A DNA stretch of 64,000 nucleotides from the NCBI GenBank assembly GCA_032622095.1, contig CP136069.1, positions 4,202,976-4,266,975 on the forward strand. The letters are read 5' to 3'. Under the pieces are notes generated by a model. That model saw only the letters and a list, made by a program, of their open reading frames with translations. It was not told where the DNA came from and did no database searches. This document shows positions 12,524 to 28,000 of this stretch, in pieces. Both the position numbers and the translations under genes were made by a program. This DNA comes from Siphonodentalium dalli (lineage: Eukaryota; Mollusca; Scaphopoda; Gadilida; Siphonodentaliidae). The stretch's first letter is position 1. Each line of letters starts with the position of its first letter.

Positions 12524-13262
12524 TTTTGGTGACGGGTGACACAATCTTACACAAACAGCACCTATCACAAATGATGACATAACTGGCTTATGAACATATG
12601 CCGTGAACATTTCCACAAACTTCCAAGGTACTTCTGAGATCCCTCGTCAAAGCAATATTGAATTATCACCCATTAAGAGGGCAAGACAATTGAAAATCAA
12701 CATTTGTTTTTGTCTATTTTCACAATAAATCTCAGACGATTTGGCATCAATCAACGAAATCATGGCGTTACCATACTTGTTATCTATAAGTATGTAGACT
12801 GCTATATATTAGCAGGAAGATATCCCAAATTCTCTGATTTTTCATTTCTTCTGCCGAATTTCCCCAAAACAGTGACTTTTTGCTGAATTTTGGGGTGAGG
12901 GGTGAAACAATCTTACATAACACATCACTTATTGAATATGTTGACATAAACAACATGTTGCCATATTCGGAATATATCTCCGCAGTTTTCTAGACTATAT
13001 TGAAAATCGCAGGTCAAAACAATATTGAACTATTCCTGATTAAGAAGGCAAAAAAATTTAAAATTTGCGGTTTTTGGTCTATTTAAAAAAAAAAATCTCA
13101 GAAATCTTGATAACTTTCAACGAAATCGAGCACTATCATATTAGAAATATAGAAGTAGGTAGAACGCAATATCTTGGCGTCAAAAAAATCGCGTTTCTCT
13201 ACAGTTGTGTCGCTCTTAGCCGCATTTATAAAAGACAGCGATGTTTGCTGATTTTTGGCGCT
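12524..13262. repeat. tandem duplication of a ~366-bp unit
   Basis: Two diverged copies (12524-12885 and about 12888-13262) share landmarks at a constant spacing of 365-367 bp: GGGTGACACAATCTTAC versus GGGTGAAACAATCTTAC, CAAAGCAATATTGAA versus CAAAACAATATTGAA, and ATCTCAGACGATTT versus ATCTCAGAAATCTT. No coding is recognised. The stretch from 12236 to 12523 holds nothing I recognise. Confidence 0.8.
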
Positions 13263-13771
13263 TAAACCTCTCAAAATCATCTATTGCATTATTTGTATAT
13301 TTCACACCGGGTCCTATCCGTTGCACAATGTCATAGCCTTCAAAACGATGTATCACAAGCCCGTGTGTGGTGCCGATGTATCACAAGCCCGTGTGTGGTG
13401 CCGATGGACTAAACTCCTACTTCTAGTGAGCTTTTTGAGTTTGTACGTCCGCTCTACTAATACCGTAAATAACATGCAATTATATCGCAAGAATCAATCA
13501 TACAATCATAGGCCAAATTTGAATGCAAATCTCAGTAGCACTGTTACATGTGGAACTACAGAAAAATTACTACTCATGTCGTTCGCTTTGGTAAAGATGC
13601 ATGCTATATGCACGTTTCCGTTCATACTATATATGGCACCATGTGAGTTTCTATGACGAAATACCTGCAAAACTATACCGCGCAAACTTGCCAACGTATG
13701 AGCGGTATGGTTTTACAGGCATTTTCTCAAATAAAACCCTATGGTGTCAGAATGAGAACGGAAACATGCAT

Positions 13772-14195
13772 GAGGGTATATCACTCCCCCCCCCCTGTTC
13801 GGTACGCGGAATTCAGGGTGATTTGAAGCCGTACGCGGGATTCATATCCCCGAATTAACTGGTATTCAGGTTCAAGCAAAACATCTTGGACGCAGGTTTT
13901 GATGGCGCAAAATAATATTTTTGTGCTAGTTATCTGTATGAATGAGTGGGTAGAATAGCTTTTTGGGCCTATTCGACCACCATGCCATCATAAAGTATCA
14001 TTAATCGTATCATAACAGCCTCATAACAGCCTCATAATGCCCATAACGCGACCGGCGTCAATTTGTATGTCATTTATCGCATATTATTTCTTAACATGTA
14101 TTCAGGATTAACCCCCCAAAATTAACTGGTATTCAGCATTCACCCCCCAAAATTAACTGGTATTCAGGATTCAGGGGGGAGGGGGTGATACCCTC
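13772..14195. mobile_element. short TIR element (GAGGGTATCACCCCC family)
   Basis: Left end GAGGGTATATCACTCCCCC and right end GGGGGTGATACCCTC. The interior has CCGTACGCGGGATTC, three repeats of ATTAACTGGTATTCAG and a ~200-bp block (TGGCGCAAAATAATATT, CATGCCATCATAAAGTATC) that is shared in inverse orientation with 48476-48868. Non-coding. The 13263-13771 stretch before it carries a diverged part of the repeat that surrounds the 14317 insertion (GTGGAACTACAGAAAAATTAC). Confidence 0.8.
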
Positions 14196-14316
14196 TGTAC
14201 CACAGCTAACTACACGAGAAGCAAACACTATGTAGTTCCACTTGTAGCGATGCTATCGAAATTTACATGTAAATAGCATGTAATTATCTCGCAAGATTAA
14301 ATTTTATCACTCAATG

Positions 14317-14719
14317 TTAACCCTTTACCCAACAAAACGGTCAAAAACGCCCAAATAAAGCTTCAACAGCCTAAAATATCTTCGGTCTGTCTCAATAACA
14401 CCATACAAATATGGATATCATTGGAACCGGTTCATTGACCACATTGTGATGGTTACAGTTATGCCCTGTGCCAATGCATTCTCTTATATATGCGAGTCGA
14501 CCATAGGTCGCCTCGCATATATAAGAGAATGCATTGGCCTAAAAAAAAAAAAATTAACATTTTTTCTTACAACAATTTTATAATTTTTTCTTACATTTTT
14601 TATCATTTTTAATATGTTAAGCCAATGCATTCTCTTATATATGCGAGGCGACCTATGGTCGACTCGCATATATAAGAGAATGCATTGGCACAGGGCCGTT
14701 CTGTTGGGTAAAAGGTTAA
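14317..14719. mobile_element. piggyBac-type short element with hairpin segments, copy 1, TTAA target duplication
   Basis: Ends TTAACCCTTTACCCAACAAA and GTTGGGTAAAAGGTTAA. CCC...GGG ends flanked by TTAA are the signature of piggyBac elements. The insertion is confirmed by a paralogous empty site in inverse orientation at about 29731-29750 (TTTGCTTTAACATTGA), where TTAA occurs once. Inside are about 130 bp of unique sequence and two 69-bp palindromes (14470-14538 and 14621-14689) of the type GCCAATGCATTCTC...GAGAATGCATTGGC, separated by an A/T-rich spacer. No transposase. Confidence 0.9.
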
Positions 14720-15018
14720 AGCAAAGTGTTAGCAGCACAGTTTCATGTGGAACTACTGAAAATTTACTCCTTACGCCGTTAGCGTTGGTAAATAATTATG
14801 CATGTTATATGCATGTCGCCGTTCAAATTCTGATGATACCATTGGGTTTTCTTTGAGAGAGTGCCTGCATACAATACAGTGTAAACTTGCACTGTCTGGT
14901 GACGTCTTGTGATGTTGTTTCCCACCGAGCGTCTTTTGTATTTTGGGAGGAGTTGACATGCGCAGATAAAAAAAACATACTTATTTGACAACCATATTGA
15001 TATGTCAGAACACCCGAA

Positions 15019-15956
15019 TTAAAGGCCCACTTAATTTTCGAGTCGTCGATTATTTTTTTTATAGTGACTTGATATACGGTTTTAATAACAATATATGCCA
15101 TAAAATATGATTAAAATACTGTAATTCATCACTATTTGAAACATCTGTGTCTCAGAAGATGCTCACAGAGAAATAGAACACTGCTGAAATCATAGAATGA
15201 CTTCCCTCCTTTGGCACCCAGCATGCAACAGAATTCAAACATTTTTAAATGGAAGGGGAAGAACTCTATCTTTAATATATAGAGTTATTCCCCCTGCATT
15301 GAAAATAATACTGATCTTTACTTCAATCTTGATGACAAAACGCGTTGGCAACTCAACAAAAACAACATGTCCACAGTTTATTACACCAGATATGTTGATA
15401 ATACAATGTTTTTGGAGCTTCCTCGTTCAAATGGTATATAATATGGCATATCTTTTATATAATGTGATCTGGGTATATAATATGGCATATATTTTATATA
15501 ATGTGATCTGGGTATATAATATGGCATATATTTTATATAATGTAATCTGGGGGTTCGATGGTATATAATATGGCATATATTTTATATAAAGTAATCTGGG
15601 GGTACATGGTATATAATATGGCATATATTTTATATAATGTGATCTGGGTATATAATATGGCATATATTTTATATAATGAAATCTGGGGGTTCGATGGTAT
15701 ATAATATGGCATATATTTTATATAATATAATCTGGGGGTTCATGGTATATAATATGGCATATATTTTATATAATATAATCTGGGGGTTCATGGTATATAA
15801 TATGGCATATATTTTATATAATGTAATCCGGGGGTTCGATGGTATATAATATGGCATATATTTTATATAATGTAATCTGGGTATATAATATGGCATATAT
15901 TTTATATAATGTAATCCGGGGGTTCGAAAATTAAGTGGGCCTTTAAAAGATAGATT
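15019..15956. mobile_element. short TIR element (AAAGGCCCACTTAATTTTCGA family), copy 2, with internal tandem array
   Basis: Ends TTAAAGGCCCACTTAATTTT and AAAATTAAGTGGGCCTTTAA are inverted repeats. The interior matches copies 1 and 3. Unlike them, the right subterminal part is expanded: GGTATATAATATGGCATATA with ATTTTATATAATGTAATCTG follows about twelve times in units of roughly 30-50 bp between 15432 and 15925. Non-coding; the frames opened by the repeat are spurious. Confidence 0.85.
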
Positions 15957-16032
15957 TTAGTTAAATGTCTTGTCAATTATAATCAAAGAAACGTTCAATA
16001 CTTCGGCAGACGAGTTATTCATAAGTTGGATG

Positions 16033-19000
16033 TAAAAAATTAAATGTTGGGGTGACAATTTCATTCATGATGTAAAACATTTAATGTTGGGGTGACTATT
16101 TCATTCATGATGTAAAACATTCAATGTTGGGGTGACTATTTCATTCATGATGTAAAACATCCAATGTTGGGGTGACTATTTCATTCATGATGTAAAAAAT
16201 TCAATGTTGGGGTGACTATTTCGTTCATGATGTAAAACATTCAATGTTGGGGTGACTATTTCATTCATGATGTAAAAAATTCAATGTTGGGGTGACTATT
16301 TCATTCATGATGTAAATCATCCAATGTTGGGGTGACTATTTCATTCATGATGTAAAACATTCAATGTTGGGGTGACTATTTCATTCATGATGTAAAACAT
16401 TTAATGTTGGGGTGACTATTTCATTCATGATGTAAAACATTCATTGTTGGGGTGACTATTTCATTCATGATGTAAAACATTCAATGTTGGGGTGACTATT
16501 TCATTCATGATGTAAAACATTCAATGTTGGGGTGACTATTTCATTCATGATGTAAAACATTTAATGTTGGGGTGACTATTTCATTCATGATGTAAAACAT
16601 TCATTGTTGGGGTGACTATTTCATTCATGATGTAAAACATTCAATGTTGGGTGACTATTTCATTCATGATGTAAAACATTCAATGTTGGGGTGACTATTT
16701 CATTCATGATGTAAAACATTCAATGTTGGGGTGACTATTTCATTCATGATGTAAAACATCCAATGTTGGGGTGACTATTTCATTCATGATGTAAAACATT
16801 CAATGTTGGGGTGACTATTTCGTTCATGATGTAAAACATTCAATGTTGGGGTGACTATTTCATTCATGATGTAAAACATTTAATGTTGTGGTGACTATTT
16901 CATTCATGATGTAAAACATCCAATGTTGGGGTGACTATTTCATTCATGATGTAAAACATCCAATTTTGGGGTGACTATTTCATTCATGATGTAAAACATT
17001 TAATGTTGGGGTGACTATTTCATTCATGATGTAAAACATTCAATGTTAGGGTGACTATTTCATTCATGATGTAAAACATTCAATGTTGGAGTGACTATTT
17101 CATTCATGATGTAAAACATTCAATGTTAGGGTGACTATTTCATTCATGATGTAAAACATTTAATGTTGGGGTGACTATTTCATTCATGATGTAAAACATT
17201 CAATGTTGGGTTGACTATTTCATTCATGATGTAAAACATTCAATGTTAGGTTGACTATTTCATTCATGATGTAAAACATTTAATGTTAGGTTGACTATTT
17301 CATTCATGATGTAAAACATTCAATGTTGGGTTGACTATTTCATTCATGATGTAAAACATTCAATGTTAGGTTGACTATTTCATTCATGATGTAAAACATT
17401 TAATGTTGGAGTGACTATTTCATTCATGATGTAAAACATTCAATGTTGGAGTGACTATTTCATTCATGATGTAAAACATTCAATGTTAGGGTGACTATTT
17501 CATTCATGATGTAAAACATTTAATGTTGGGGTGACTATTTCATTCATGATGTAAAACATTCAATGTTGGGTTGACTATTTCATTCATGATGTAAAACATT
17601 CAATGTTAGGTTGACTATTTCATTCATGATGTAAAACATTTAATGTTAGGTTGACTATTTCATTCATGATGTAAAACATTCAATGTTAGGTTGACTATTT
17701 CATTCATGATGTAAAACATTTAATGTTGGGGTGACTATTTCGTTCATGATGTAAAACATTCAATGTTGGGGTGACTATTTCATTCATGATGTAAAACATT
17801 CAATGTTAGGTTGACTATTTCATTCATGATGTAAAACATTTAATGTTGGGGTGACTATTTCGTTCATGATGTAAAACATTCAATGTTAGGGTGACTATTT
17901 CATTCATGATGTAAAACATTCAATGTTGGGTTGACTATTTCATTCATGATGTAAAACATTTAATGTTGGGGTGACTATTTCATTCATGACGTAAAACATT
18001 CAATTTTGGGGTGACTATTTCATTCATGATGTAAAACATTTAATGTTGGGGTGACTATTTCATTCATGATGTAAAACATTCAATGTTGGGGTGACTATTT
18101 CATTCATGATGTAAAACATTTAATGTTGGGGTGACTATTTCATTCATGATGTAAAACATTCAATGTTAGGGTGACTATTTCATTCATGATGTAAAACATT
18201 CAATGTTAGGGTGACTATTTCATTCATGATGTAAAACATCCAATGTTGGGGTGACTATTTCATTCATGATGTAAAAAATTCAATGTTGGGGTGACTATTT
18301 CATTCATGATGTAAAACATTCAATGTTAGGGTGACTATTTCATTCATGATGTAAAACATTTAATGTTGGGGTGACTATTTCATTCATGACGTAAAACATT
18401 TAATGTTGGGGTGACTATTTCATTCATGATGTAAAACATTCAATGTTGGGGTGACTATTTCATTCATGATGTAAAACATTCAATGTTAGGGTGACTATTT
18501 CATTCATGATGTAAAACATCCAATGTTGGGGTGACTATTTCATTCATGATGTAAAAAATTCAATGTTGGGGTGACTATTTCATTCATGATGTAAAACATT
18601 TAATGTTGGGGGTGACTATTTCATTCATGATGTAAAACATTCAATGTTGGAGTGACTATTTCATTCATGATGTAAAACATTCAATGTTAGGGTGACAATT
18701 TCATTCATGATGTAAAACATTCAATGTTGGGGTGACTATTTCATTCATGATGTAAAAAATTCAATGTTGGGGTGACTATTTCATTCATGATGTAAAACAT
18801 TCAATGTTGGGGTGACTATTTCATTCATGATGTAAAAAATTCAATGTTGGGGTGACTATTTCATTCATGATGTAAAACATTCAATGTTGGGGTGACTATT
18901 TCATTCATGATGTAAAACATTCAATGTTGGGGTGACTATTTCATTCATGATGTAAAACATTCAATGTTGGGGTGACTATTTCATTCATGATGTAAAAAAT

Positions 19001-22000
19001 TCAATGTTGGGTTGACTATTTCATTCATGATGTAAAACATTTAATGTTGGGGTGACTATTTCATTCATGACGTAAAACATTCAATTTTGGGGTGACTATT
19101 TCATTCATGATGTAAAACATTTAATGTTGGGGTGACTATTTCATTCATGATGTAAAACATTCAATGTTGGGGTGACTATTTCATTCATGATGTAAAACAT
19201 TTAATGTTGGGGTGACTATTTCATTCATGATGTAAAACATTCAATGTTAGGGTGACTATTTCATTCATGATGTAAAACATCCAATGTTGGGGTGACTATT
19301 TCATTCATGATGTAAAAAATTCAATGTTGGGGTGACTATTTCATTCATGATGTAAAACATTTAATGTTGGGTTGACTATTTCATTCATGATGTAAAACAT
19401 TCAATGTTGGGGTGACTATTTCATTCATGATGTAAAACATTCAATTTTGGGGTGACTATTTCATTCATGATGTAAAACATTCAATGTTGGGGTGACTATT
19501 TCATTCATGATGTAAAAAATTCAATGTTGGGTTGACTATTTCATTCATGATGTAAAACATTCAATTTTGGGGTGACTATTTCATTCATGATGTAAAACAT
19601 TTAATGTTGGGGTGACTATTTCATTCATGATGTAAAACATTCAATGTTGGGGTGACTATTTCATTCATGATGTAAAACATTTAATGTTGGGGTGACTATT
19701 TCATTCATGATGTAAAACATTCAATTTTGGGGTGACTATTTCATTCATGATGTAAAACATTCAATGTTGGGGGTGACTATTTCATTCATGATGTAAAACA
19801 TTTAATGTTGGGGTGACTATTTCGTTCATGATGTAAAACATTCAATGTTGGGGTGACTATTTCATTCATGATGTAAAACATCCAATGTTGGGGTGACTAT
19901 TTCATTCATGATGTAAAAAATTCAATGTTGGGGTGACTATTTCATTCATGATGTAAAACATTCAATGTTGGGGTGACTATTTCATTCATGATGTAAAACA
20001 TTCAATGTTGGGGTGACTATTTCGTTCATGATGTAAAACATTCAATGTTGGGGTGACTATTTCGTTCATGATGTAAAACATTCAATGTTGGGGTGACTAT
20101 TTCATTCATGATGTAAAACATTCAATGTTGGGGTGACTATTTCATTCATGATGTAAAACATTCAATGTTGGGGTGACTATTTCATTCATGATGTAAAACA
20201 TTCAATGTTGGGGTGACTATTTCATTCATGATGTAAAACATTCAATGTTGGGGTGACTATTTCATTCATGATGTAAAACATTCAATGTTGGGGTGACTAT
20301 TTCATTCATGATGTAAATCATCCAATGTTGGGGTGACTATTTCATTCATGATGTAAAACATTCAATGTTGGGGTGACTATTTCATTCATGATGTAAAACA
20401 TTCAATGTTGGGGTGACTATTTCGTTCATGATGTAAAACATTCAATGTTGTGGTGACTATTTCATTCATGATGTAAAACATTTAATGTTGGGGTGACTAT
20501 TTCATTCATGATGTAAAACATTCATTGTTGGGGTGACTATTTCATTCATGATGTAAAACATTCAATTTTGGGGTGACTATTTCATTCATGATGTAAAACA
20601 TTCAATGTTGGGGTGACTATTTCATTCATGATGTAAAACATTCAATGTTGGGGTGACTATTTCATTCATGATGTAAAACATTCAATGTTGGGGTGACTAT
20701 TTCATTCATGATGTAAAACATTCAATGTTGGGGTGACTATTTCGTTCATGATGTAAAACATTCAATGTTGTGGTGACTATTTCATTCATGATGTAAAACA
20801 TTTAATGTTGGGGTGACTATTTCATTCATGATGTAAAACATTCATTGTTGGGGTGACTATTTCATTCATGATGTAAAACATCCAATGTTGGGGTGACTAT
20901 TTCGTTCATGATGTAAAACATTCAATGTTGGGGTGACTATTTCATTCATGATGTAAAACATTCATTGTTGGGGTGACTATTTCATTCATGATGTAAAACA
21001 TCCAATGTTGGGGTGACTATTTCGTTCATGATGTAAAACATTCAATGTTGTGGTGACTATTTCATTCATGATGTAAAACATTTAATGTTGGGGTGACTAT
21101 TTCATTCATGATGTAAAACATTCAATGTTAGGGTGACTATTTCATTCATGATGTAAATCATCCAATGTTGGGGTGACTATTTCATTCATGATGTAAAACA
21201 TTCAATGTTGGGGTGACTATTTCATTCATGATGTAAATCATCCAATGTTGGGGTGACTATTTCATTCATGATGTAAAACATTCAATGTTGGGGTGACTAT
21301 TTCATTCATGATGTAAAACATTCAATGTTGGGGTGACAATTTCATTCATGATGTAAAACATTCAATGTTGGGGTGACTATTTCATTCATGATGTAAAACA
21401 TTCAATGTTGGGGTGACAATTTCATTCATGATGTAAAACATTCAATGTTGGGGTGACTATTTCATTCATGATGTAAACATTCAATGTTGGGGTGACTATT
21501 TCATTCATGATGTAAAACATTCAATGTTGGGGTGACTATTTCATTCATGATGTAAAACATCCAATGTTGGGGTGACTATTTCATTCATGATGTAAATCAT
21601 CCAATGTTGGGGTGACTATTTCATTCATGATGTAAAACATTCAATGTTGGGGTGACTATTTCATTCATGATGTAAAACATTCAATGTTGTGGTGACTATT
21701 TCATTCATGATGTAAATCATCCAATGTTGGGGTGACTATTTCATTCATGATGTAAAACATTCAATGTTGGGGTGACTATTTCATTCATGACGTAAAACAT
21801 TCAATGTTGGGGTGACTATTTCATTCATGATGTAAAACATTCAATGTTGGGGTGACTATTTCATTCATGACGTAAAACATTCAATGTTGGGGTGACTATT
21901 TCATTCATGATGTAAAACATTCAATGTTGGGGTGACTATTTCATTCATGATGTAAAACATTCAATGTTGGGGTGACTATTTCATTCATGATGTAAATCAT

Positions 22001-25000
22001 CCAATGTTGGGGTGACTATTTCATTCATGATGTAAAACATTCAATGTTGGGGTGACTATTTCATTCATGATGTAAAACATTCAATGTTGGGGTGACTATT
22101 TCATTCATGACGTAAAACATTCAATGTTGGGGTGACTATTTCATTCATGATGTAAAACATTCAATGTTGGGGTGACTATTTCATTCATGATGTAAAACAT
22201 TCAATGTTGGGGTGACTATTTCATTCATGATGTAAATCATCCAATGTTGGGGTGACTATTTCATTCATGATGTAAAACATTCAATGTTGGGGTGACTATT
22301 TCATTCATGATGTAAAACATTCAATGTTGGGGTGACTATTTCATTCATGATGTAAAACATCCAATGTTGGGGTGACTATTTCATTCATGATGTAAATCAT
22401 CCAATGTTGGGGTGACTATTTCATTCATGATGTAAAACATTCAATGTTGGGGTGACTATTTCATTCATGATGTAAAACATTCAATGTTGTGGTGACTATT
22501 TCATTCATGATGTAAATCATCCAATGTTGGGGTGACTATTTCATTCATGATGTAAAACATTCAATGTTGGGGTGACTATTTCATTCATGACGTAAAACAT
22601 TCAATGTTGGGGTGACTATTTCATTCATGATGTAAAACATTCAATGTTGGGGTGACTATTTCATTCATGACGTAAAACATTCAATGTTGGGGTGACTATT
22701 TCATTCATGATGTAAAACATTCAATGTTGGGGTGACTATTTCATTCATGATGTAAAACATTCAATGTTGGGGTGACTATTTCATTCATGATGTAAAACAT
22801 TCAATTTTGGGGTGACTATTTCATTCATGATGTAAATCATCCAATGTTGGGGTGACTATTTCATTCATGACGTAAAACATTCAATGTTAGGGTGACTATT
22901 TCATTCATGATGTAAAACATCCAATGTTGGGGTGACTATTTCATTCATGATGTAAAACATTTAAAGTTGGGGTGACTATTTCATTCATGATGTAAAACAT
23001 TCAATGTTGGGGTGACTATTTCGTTCATGATGTAAAACATTCAATGTTGTGGTGACTATTTCATTCATGATGTAAAACATTTAATGTTGGGGTGACTATT
23101 TCATTCATGATGTAAAACATTCAATGTTGGGGTGACTATTTCATTTATGATGTAAAACATTCAATGTTGGGGTGACTATTTCATTCATGATGTAAAACAT
23201 TTAAAGTTGGGGTGACTATTTCATTCATGATGTAAATCATCCAATGTTGGGGTGACTATTTCATTCATGATGTAAAACATTCAATGTTGGGGTGACTATT
23301 TCATTCATGATGTAAAACATTCAATGTTGTGGTGACTATTTCATTCATGATGTAAAACATTTAAAGTTGGGGTGACTATTTCATTCATGATGTAAAACAT
23401 TCAATGTTGGGGTGACTATTTCATTCATGATGTAAAACATTCAATGTTGGGGTGACTATTTCATTCATGATGTAAATCATCCAATGTTGGGGTGACTATT
23501 TCATTCATGATGTAAAACATTCAATGTTGGGGTGACTATTTCATTCATGATGTAAAACATTCAATGTTGGGGTGACTATTTCATTCATGACGTAAAACAT
23601 TCAATGTTGGGGTGACTATTTCATTCATGATGTAAAACATTCAATGTTGGGGTGACTATTTCATTCATGATGTAAATCATCCAATGTTGGGGTGACTATT
23701 TCATTCATGATGTAAAACATTCAATGTTGGGGTGACTATTTCATTCATGATGTAAAACATTCAATGTTGGGGTGACTATTTCATTCATGATGTAAAACAT
23801 CCAATGTTGGGGTGACTATTTCATTCATGATGTAAATCATCCAATGTTGGGGTGACTATTTCATTCATGATGTAAAACATTCAATGTTGGGGTGACTATT
23901 TCATTCATGATGTAAAACATTCAATGTTGTGGTGACTATTTCATTCATGATGTAAATCATCCAATGTTGGGGTGACTATTTCATTCATGATGTAAAACAT
24001 TCAATGTTGGGGTGACTATTTCATTCATGACGTAAAACATTCAATGTTGGGGTGACTATTTCATTCATGATGTAAAACATTCAATGTTGGGGTGACTATT
24101 TCATTCATGACGTAAAACATTCAATGTTGGGGTGACTATTTCATTCATGATGTAAAACATTCAATGTTGGGGTGACTATTTCATTCATGATGTAAAACAT
24201 TCAATGTTGGGGTGACTATTTCATTCATGATGTAAAACATTCAATTTTGGGGTGACTATTTCATTCATGATGTAAATCATCCAATGTTGGGGTGACTATT
24301 TCATTCATGACGTAAAACATTCAATGTTAGGGTGACTATTTCATTCATGATGTAAAACATCCAATGTTGGGGTGACTATTTCATTCATGATGTAAAACAT
24401 TTAAAGTTGGGGTGACTATTTCATTCATGATGTAAAACATTCAATGTTGGGGTGACTATTTCGTTCATGATGTAAAACATTCAATGTTGTGGTGACTATT
24501 TCATTCATGATGTAAAACATTTAATGTTGGGGTGACTATTTCATTCATGATGTAAAACATTCAATGTTGGGGTGACTATTTCATTTATGATGTAAAACAT
24601 TCAATGTTGGGGTGACTATTTCATTCATGATGTAAAACATTTAAAGTTGGGGTGACTATTTCATTCATGATGTAAATCATCCAATGTTGGGGTGACTATT
24701 TCATTCATGATGTAAAACATTCAATGTTGGGGTGACTATTTCATTCATGATGTAAAACATTCAATGTTGTGGTGACTATTTCATTCATGATGTAAAACAT
24801 TTAAAGTTGGGGTGACTATTTCATTCATGATGTAAAACATTCAATGTTGGGGTGACTATTTCATTCATGATGTAAAACATTCAATGTTGGGGTGACTATT
24901 TCATTCATGATGTAAATCATCCAATGTTGGGGTGACTATTTCATTCATGATGTAAAACATTCAATGTTGGGGTGACTATTTCATTCATGATGTAAAACAT

Positions 25001-28000
25001 TCAATGTTGGGGTGACTATTTCGTTCATGATGTAAAACATTCAATGTTGTGGTGACTATTTCATTCATGATGTAAAACATTTAATGTTGGGGTGACTATT
25101 TCATTCATGATGTAAAACATTCATTGTTGGGGTGACTATTTCATTCATGATGTAAAACATTCAATTTTGGGGTGACTATTTCATTCATGATGTAAAACAT
25201 TCAATGTTGGGGTGACTATTTCATTCATGATGTAAATCATCCAATGTTGGGGTGACTATTTCATTCATGATGTAAAACATTCAATGTTGGGGTGACTATT
25301 TCATTCATGATGTAAAACATTCAATGTTGGGGTGACTATTTCATTCATGATGTAAAACATTCAATGTTGTGGTGACTATTTCATTCATGATGTAAAACAT
25401 TTAATGTTGGGGTGACTATTTCATTCATGATGTAAAACATTCATTGTTGGGGTGACTATTTCATTCATGATGTAAAACATCCAATGTTGGGGTGACTATT
25501 TCGTTCATGATGTAAAACATTCAATGTTGGGGTGACTATTTCATTCATGATGTAAAACATTCATTGTTGTGGTGACTATTTCATTCATGATGTAAAACAT
25601 CCAATGTTGGGGTGACTATTTCGTTCATGATGTAAAACATTCAATGTTGTGGTGACTATTTCATTCATGATGTAAAACATTTAATGTTGGGGTGACTATT
25701 TCATTCATGATGTAAAACATTCAATGTTAGGGTGACTATTTCATTCATGATGTAAATCATCCAATGTTGGGGTGACTATTTCATTCATGATGTAAAACAT
25801 TCAATGTTGGGGTGACTATTTCATTCATGATGTAAATCATCCAATGTTGGGGTGACTATTTCATTCATGATGTAAAACATTCAATGTTGGGGTGACTATT
25901 TCATTCATGATGTAAAACATTCAATGTTGGGGTGACAATTTCATTCATGATGTAAAACATTCAATGTTGGGGTGACTATTTCATTCATGATGTAAAACAT
26001 TCAATGTTGGGGTGACAATTTCATTCATGATGTAAAACATTCAATGTTGGGGTGACTATTTCATTCATGATGTAAAACATTCAATGTTGGGGTGACAATT
26101 TCATTCATGATGTAAAACATTCAATGTTGGGGTGACTATTTCATTCATGATGTAAAACATTCAATGTTGGGGTGACAATTTCATTCATGATGTAAAACAT
26201 TCAATGTTGGGGTGACTATTTCATTCATGATGTAAAACATTCAATGTTGGGGTGACAATTTCATTCATGATGTAAAACATTCAATGTTGGGTGACTATTT
26301 CATTCATGATGTAAAACATTCAATGTTGGGTGACTATTTCATTCATGATGTAAATCATCCAATGTTGGGGTGACTATTTCATTCATGATGTAAAACATTC
26401 AATGTTGGGGTGACTATTTCATTCATGATGTAAAACATTCAATGTTGGGGTGACTATTTCGTTCATGATGTAAAACATTCAATGTTGGGGTGACTATTTC
26501 ATTCATGGTGTAAAACATTTAAAGTTGGGGTGACTATTTCATTCATGATGTAAAACATTCAATGTTGGGTTGACTATTTCATTCATGATGTAAAACATTT
26601 AAAGTTGGGGTGACTATTTCATTCATGATGTAAAACATTCAATGTTGGGGTGACTATTTCATTCATGATGTAAAACATTCAATGTTGGGGTGACTATTTC
26701 ATTCATGATGTAAAACATTCAATGTTGTGGTGACTATTTCATTCATGATGTAAAACATTCAATGTTGGGGTGACTATTTCATTCATGACGTAAAACATTC
26801 AATGTTGTGGTGACTATTTCGTTCATGATGTAAAACATTCAATGTTGTGGTGACTATTTCATTCATGATGTAAAACATTTAATGTTGTGGTGACTATTTC
26901 ATTCATGATGTAAAACATTCAATGTTGTGGTGACTATTTCATTCATGACGTAAAACATCCAATGTTGGGGTGACTATTTCGTTCATGATGTAAAACATTC
27001 AATGTTGTGGTGACTATTTCATTCATGATGTAAAACATTTAATGTTGGGGTGACTATTTCATTCATGATGTAAAACATTCAATGTTGGGGTGACTATTTC
27101 ATTCATGATGTAAAACATTCAATGTTGGGGTGACTATTTCATTCATGATGTAAAACATTCAATGTTGTGGTGACTATTTCATTCATGATGTAAAACATTC
27201 AATGTTGGGGTGACTATTTCATTCATGACGTAAAACATTCAATGTTGGGGTGACTATTTCATTCATGATGTAAAACATTCAATGTTGGGGTGACTATTTC
27301 ATTCATGACGTAAAACATTCAATGTTGGGGTGACTATTTCATTCATGATGTAAAACATTCAATGTTGGGGTGACTATTTCATTCATGATGTAAAACATTC
27401 AATGTTGGGGTGACTATTTCATTCATGATGTAAAACATTCAATGTTGGGGTGACTATTTCATTCATGATGTAAAACATTCAATGTTGGGGTGACTATTTC
27501 ATTCATGATGTAAAACATTCAATTTTGGGGTGACTATTTCATTCATGATGTAAATCATCCAATGTTGGGGTGACTATTTCATTCATGACGTAAAACATTC
27601 AATGTTAGGGTGACTATTTCATTCATGATGTAAAACATCCAATGTTGGGGTGACTATTTCATTCATGATGTAAAACATTTAAAGTTGGGGTGACTATTTC
27701 ATTCATGATGTAAAACATTCAATGTTGGGGTGACTATTTCGTTCATGATGTAAAACATTCAATGTTGTGGTGACTATTTCATTCATGATGTAAAACATTT
27801 AATGTTGGGGTGACTATTTCATTCATGATGTAAAACATTCAATTTTGGGGTGACTATTTCATTCATGATGTAAATCATCCAATGTTGGGGTGACTATTTC
27901 ATTCATGACGTAAAACATTCAATGTTAGGGTGACTATTTCATTCATGATGTAAAACATCCAATGTTGGGGTGACTATTTCATTCATGATGTAAAACATTT

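Noticed and set aside
15197-15896. Frames repeating YNMAYILYNVIW and MPYYIP
   Set aside because: They come from the tandem expansion inside the TIR element at 15019-15956.
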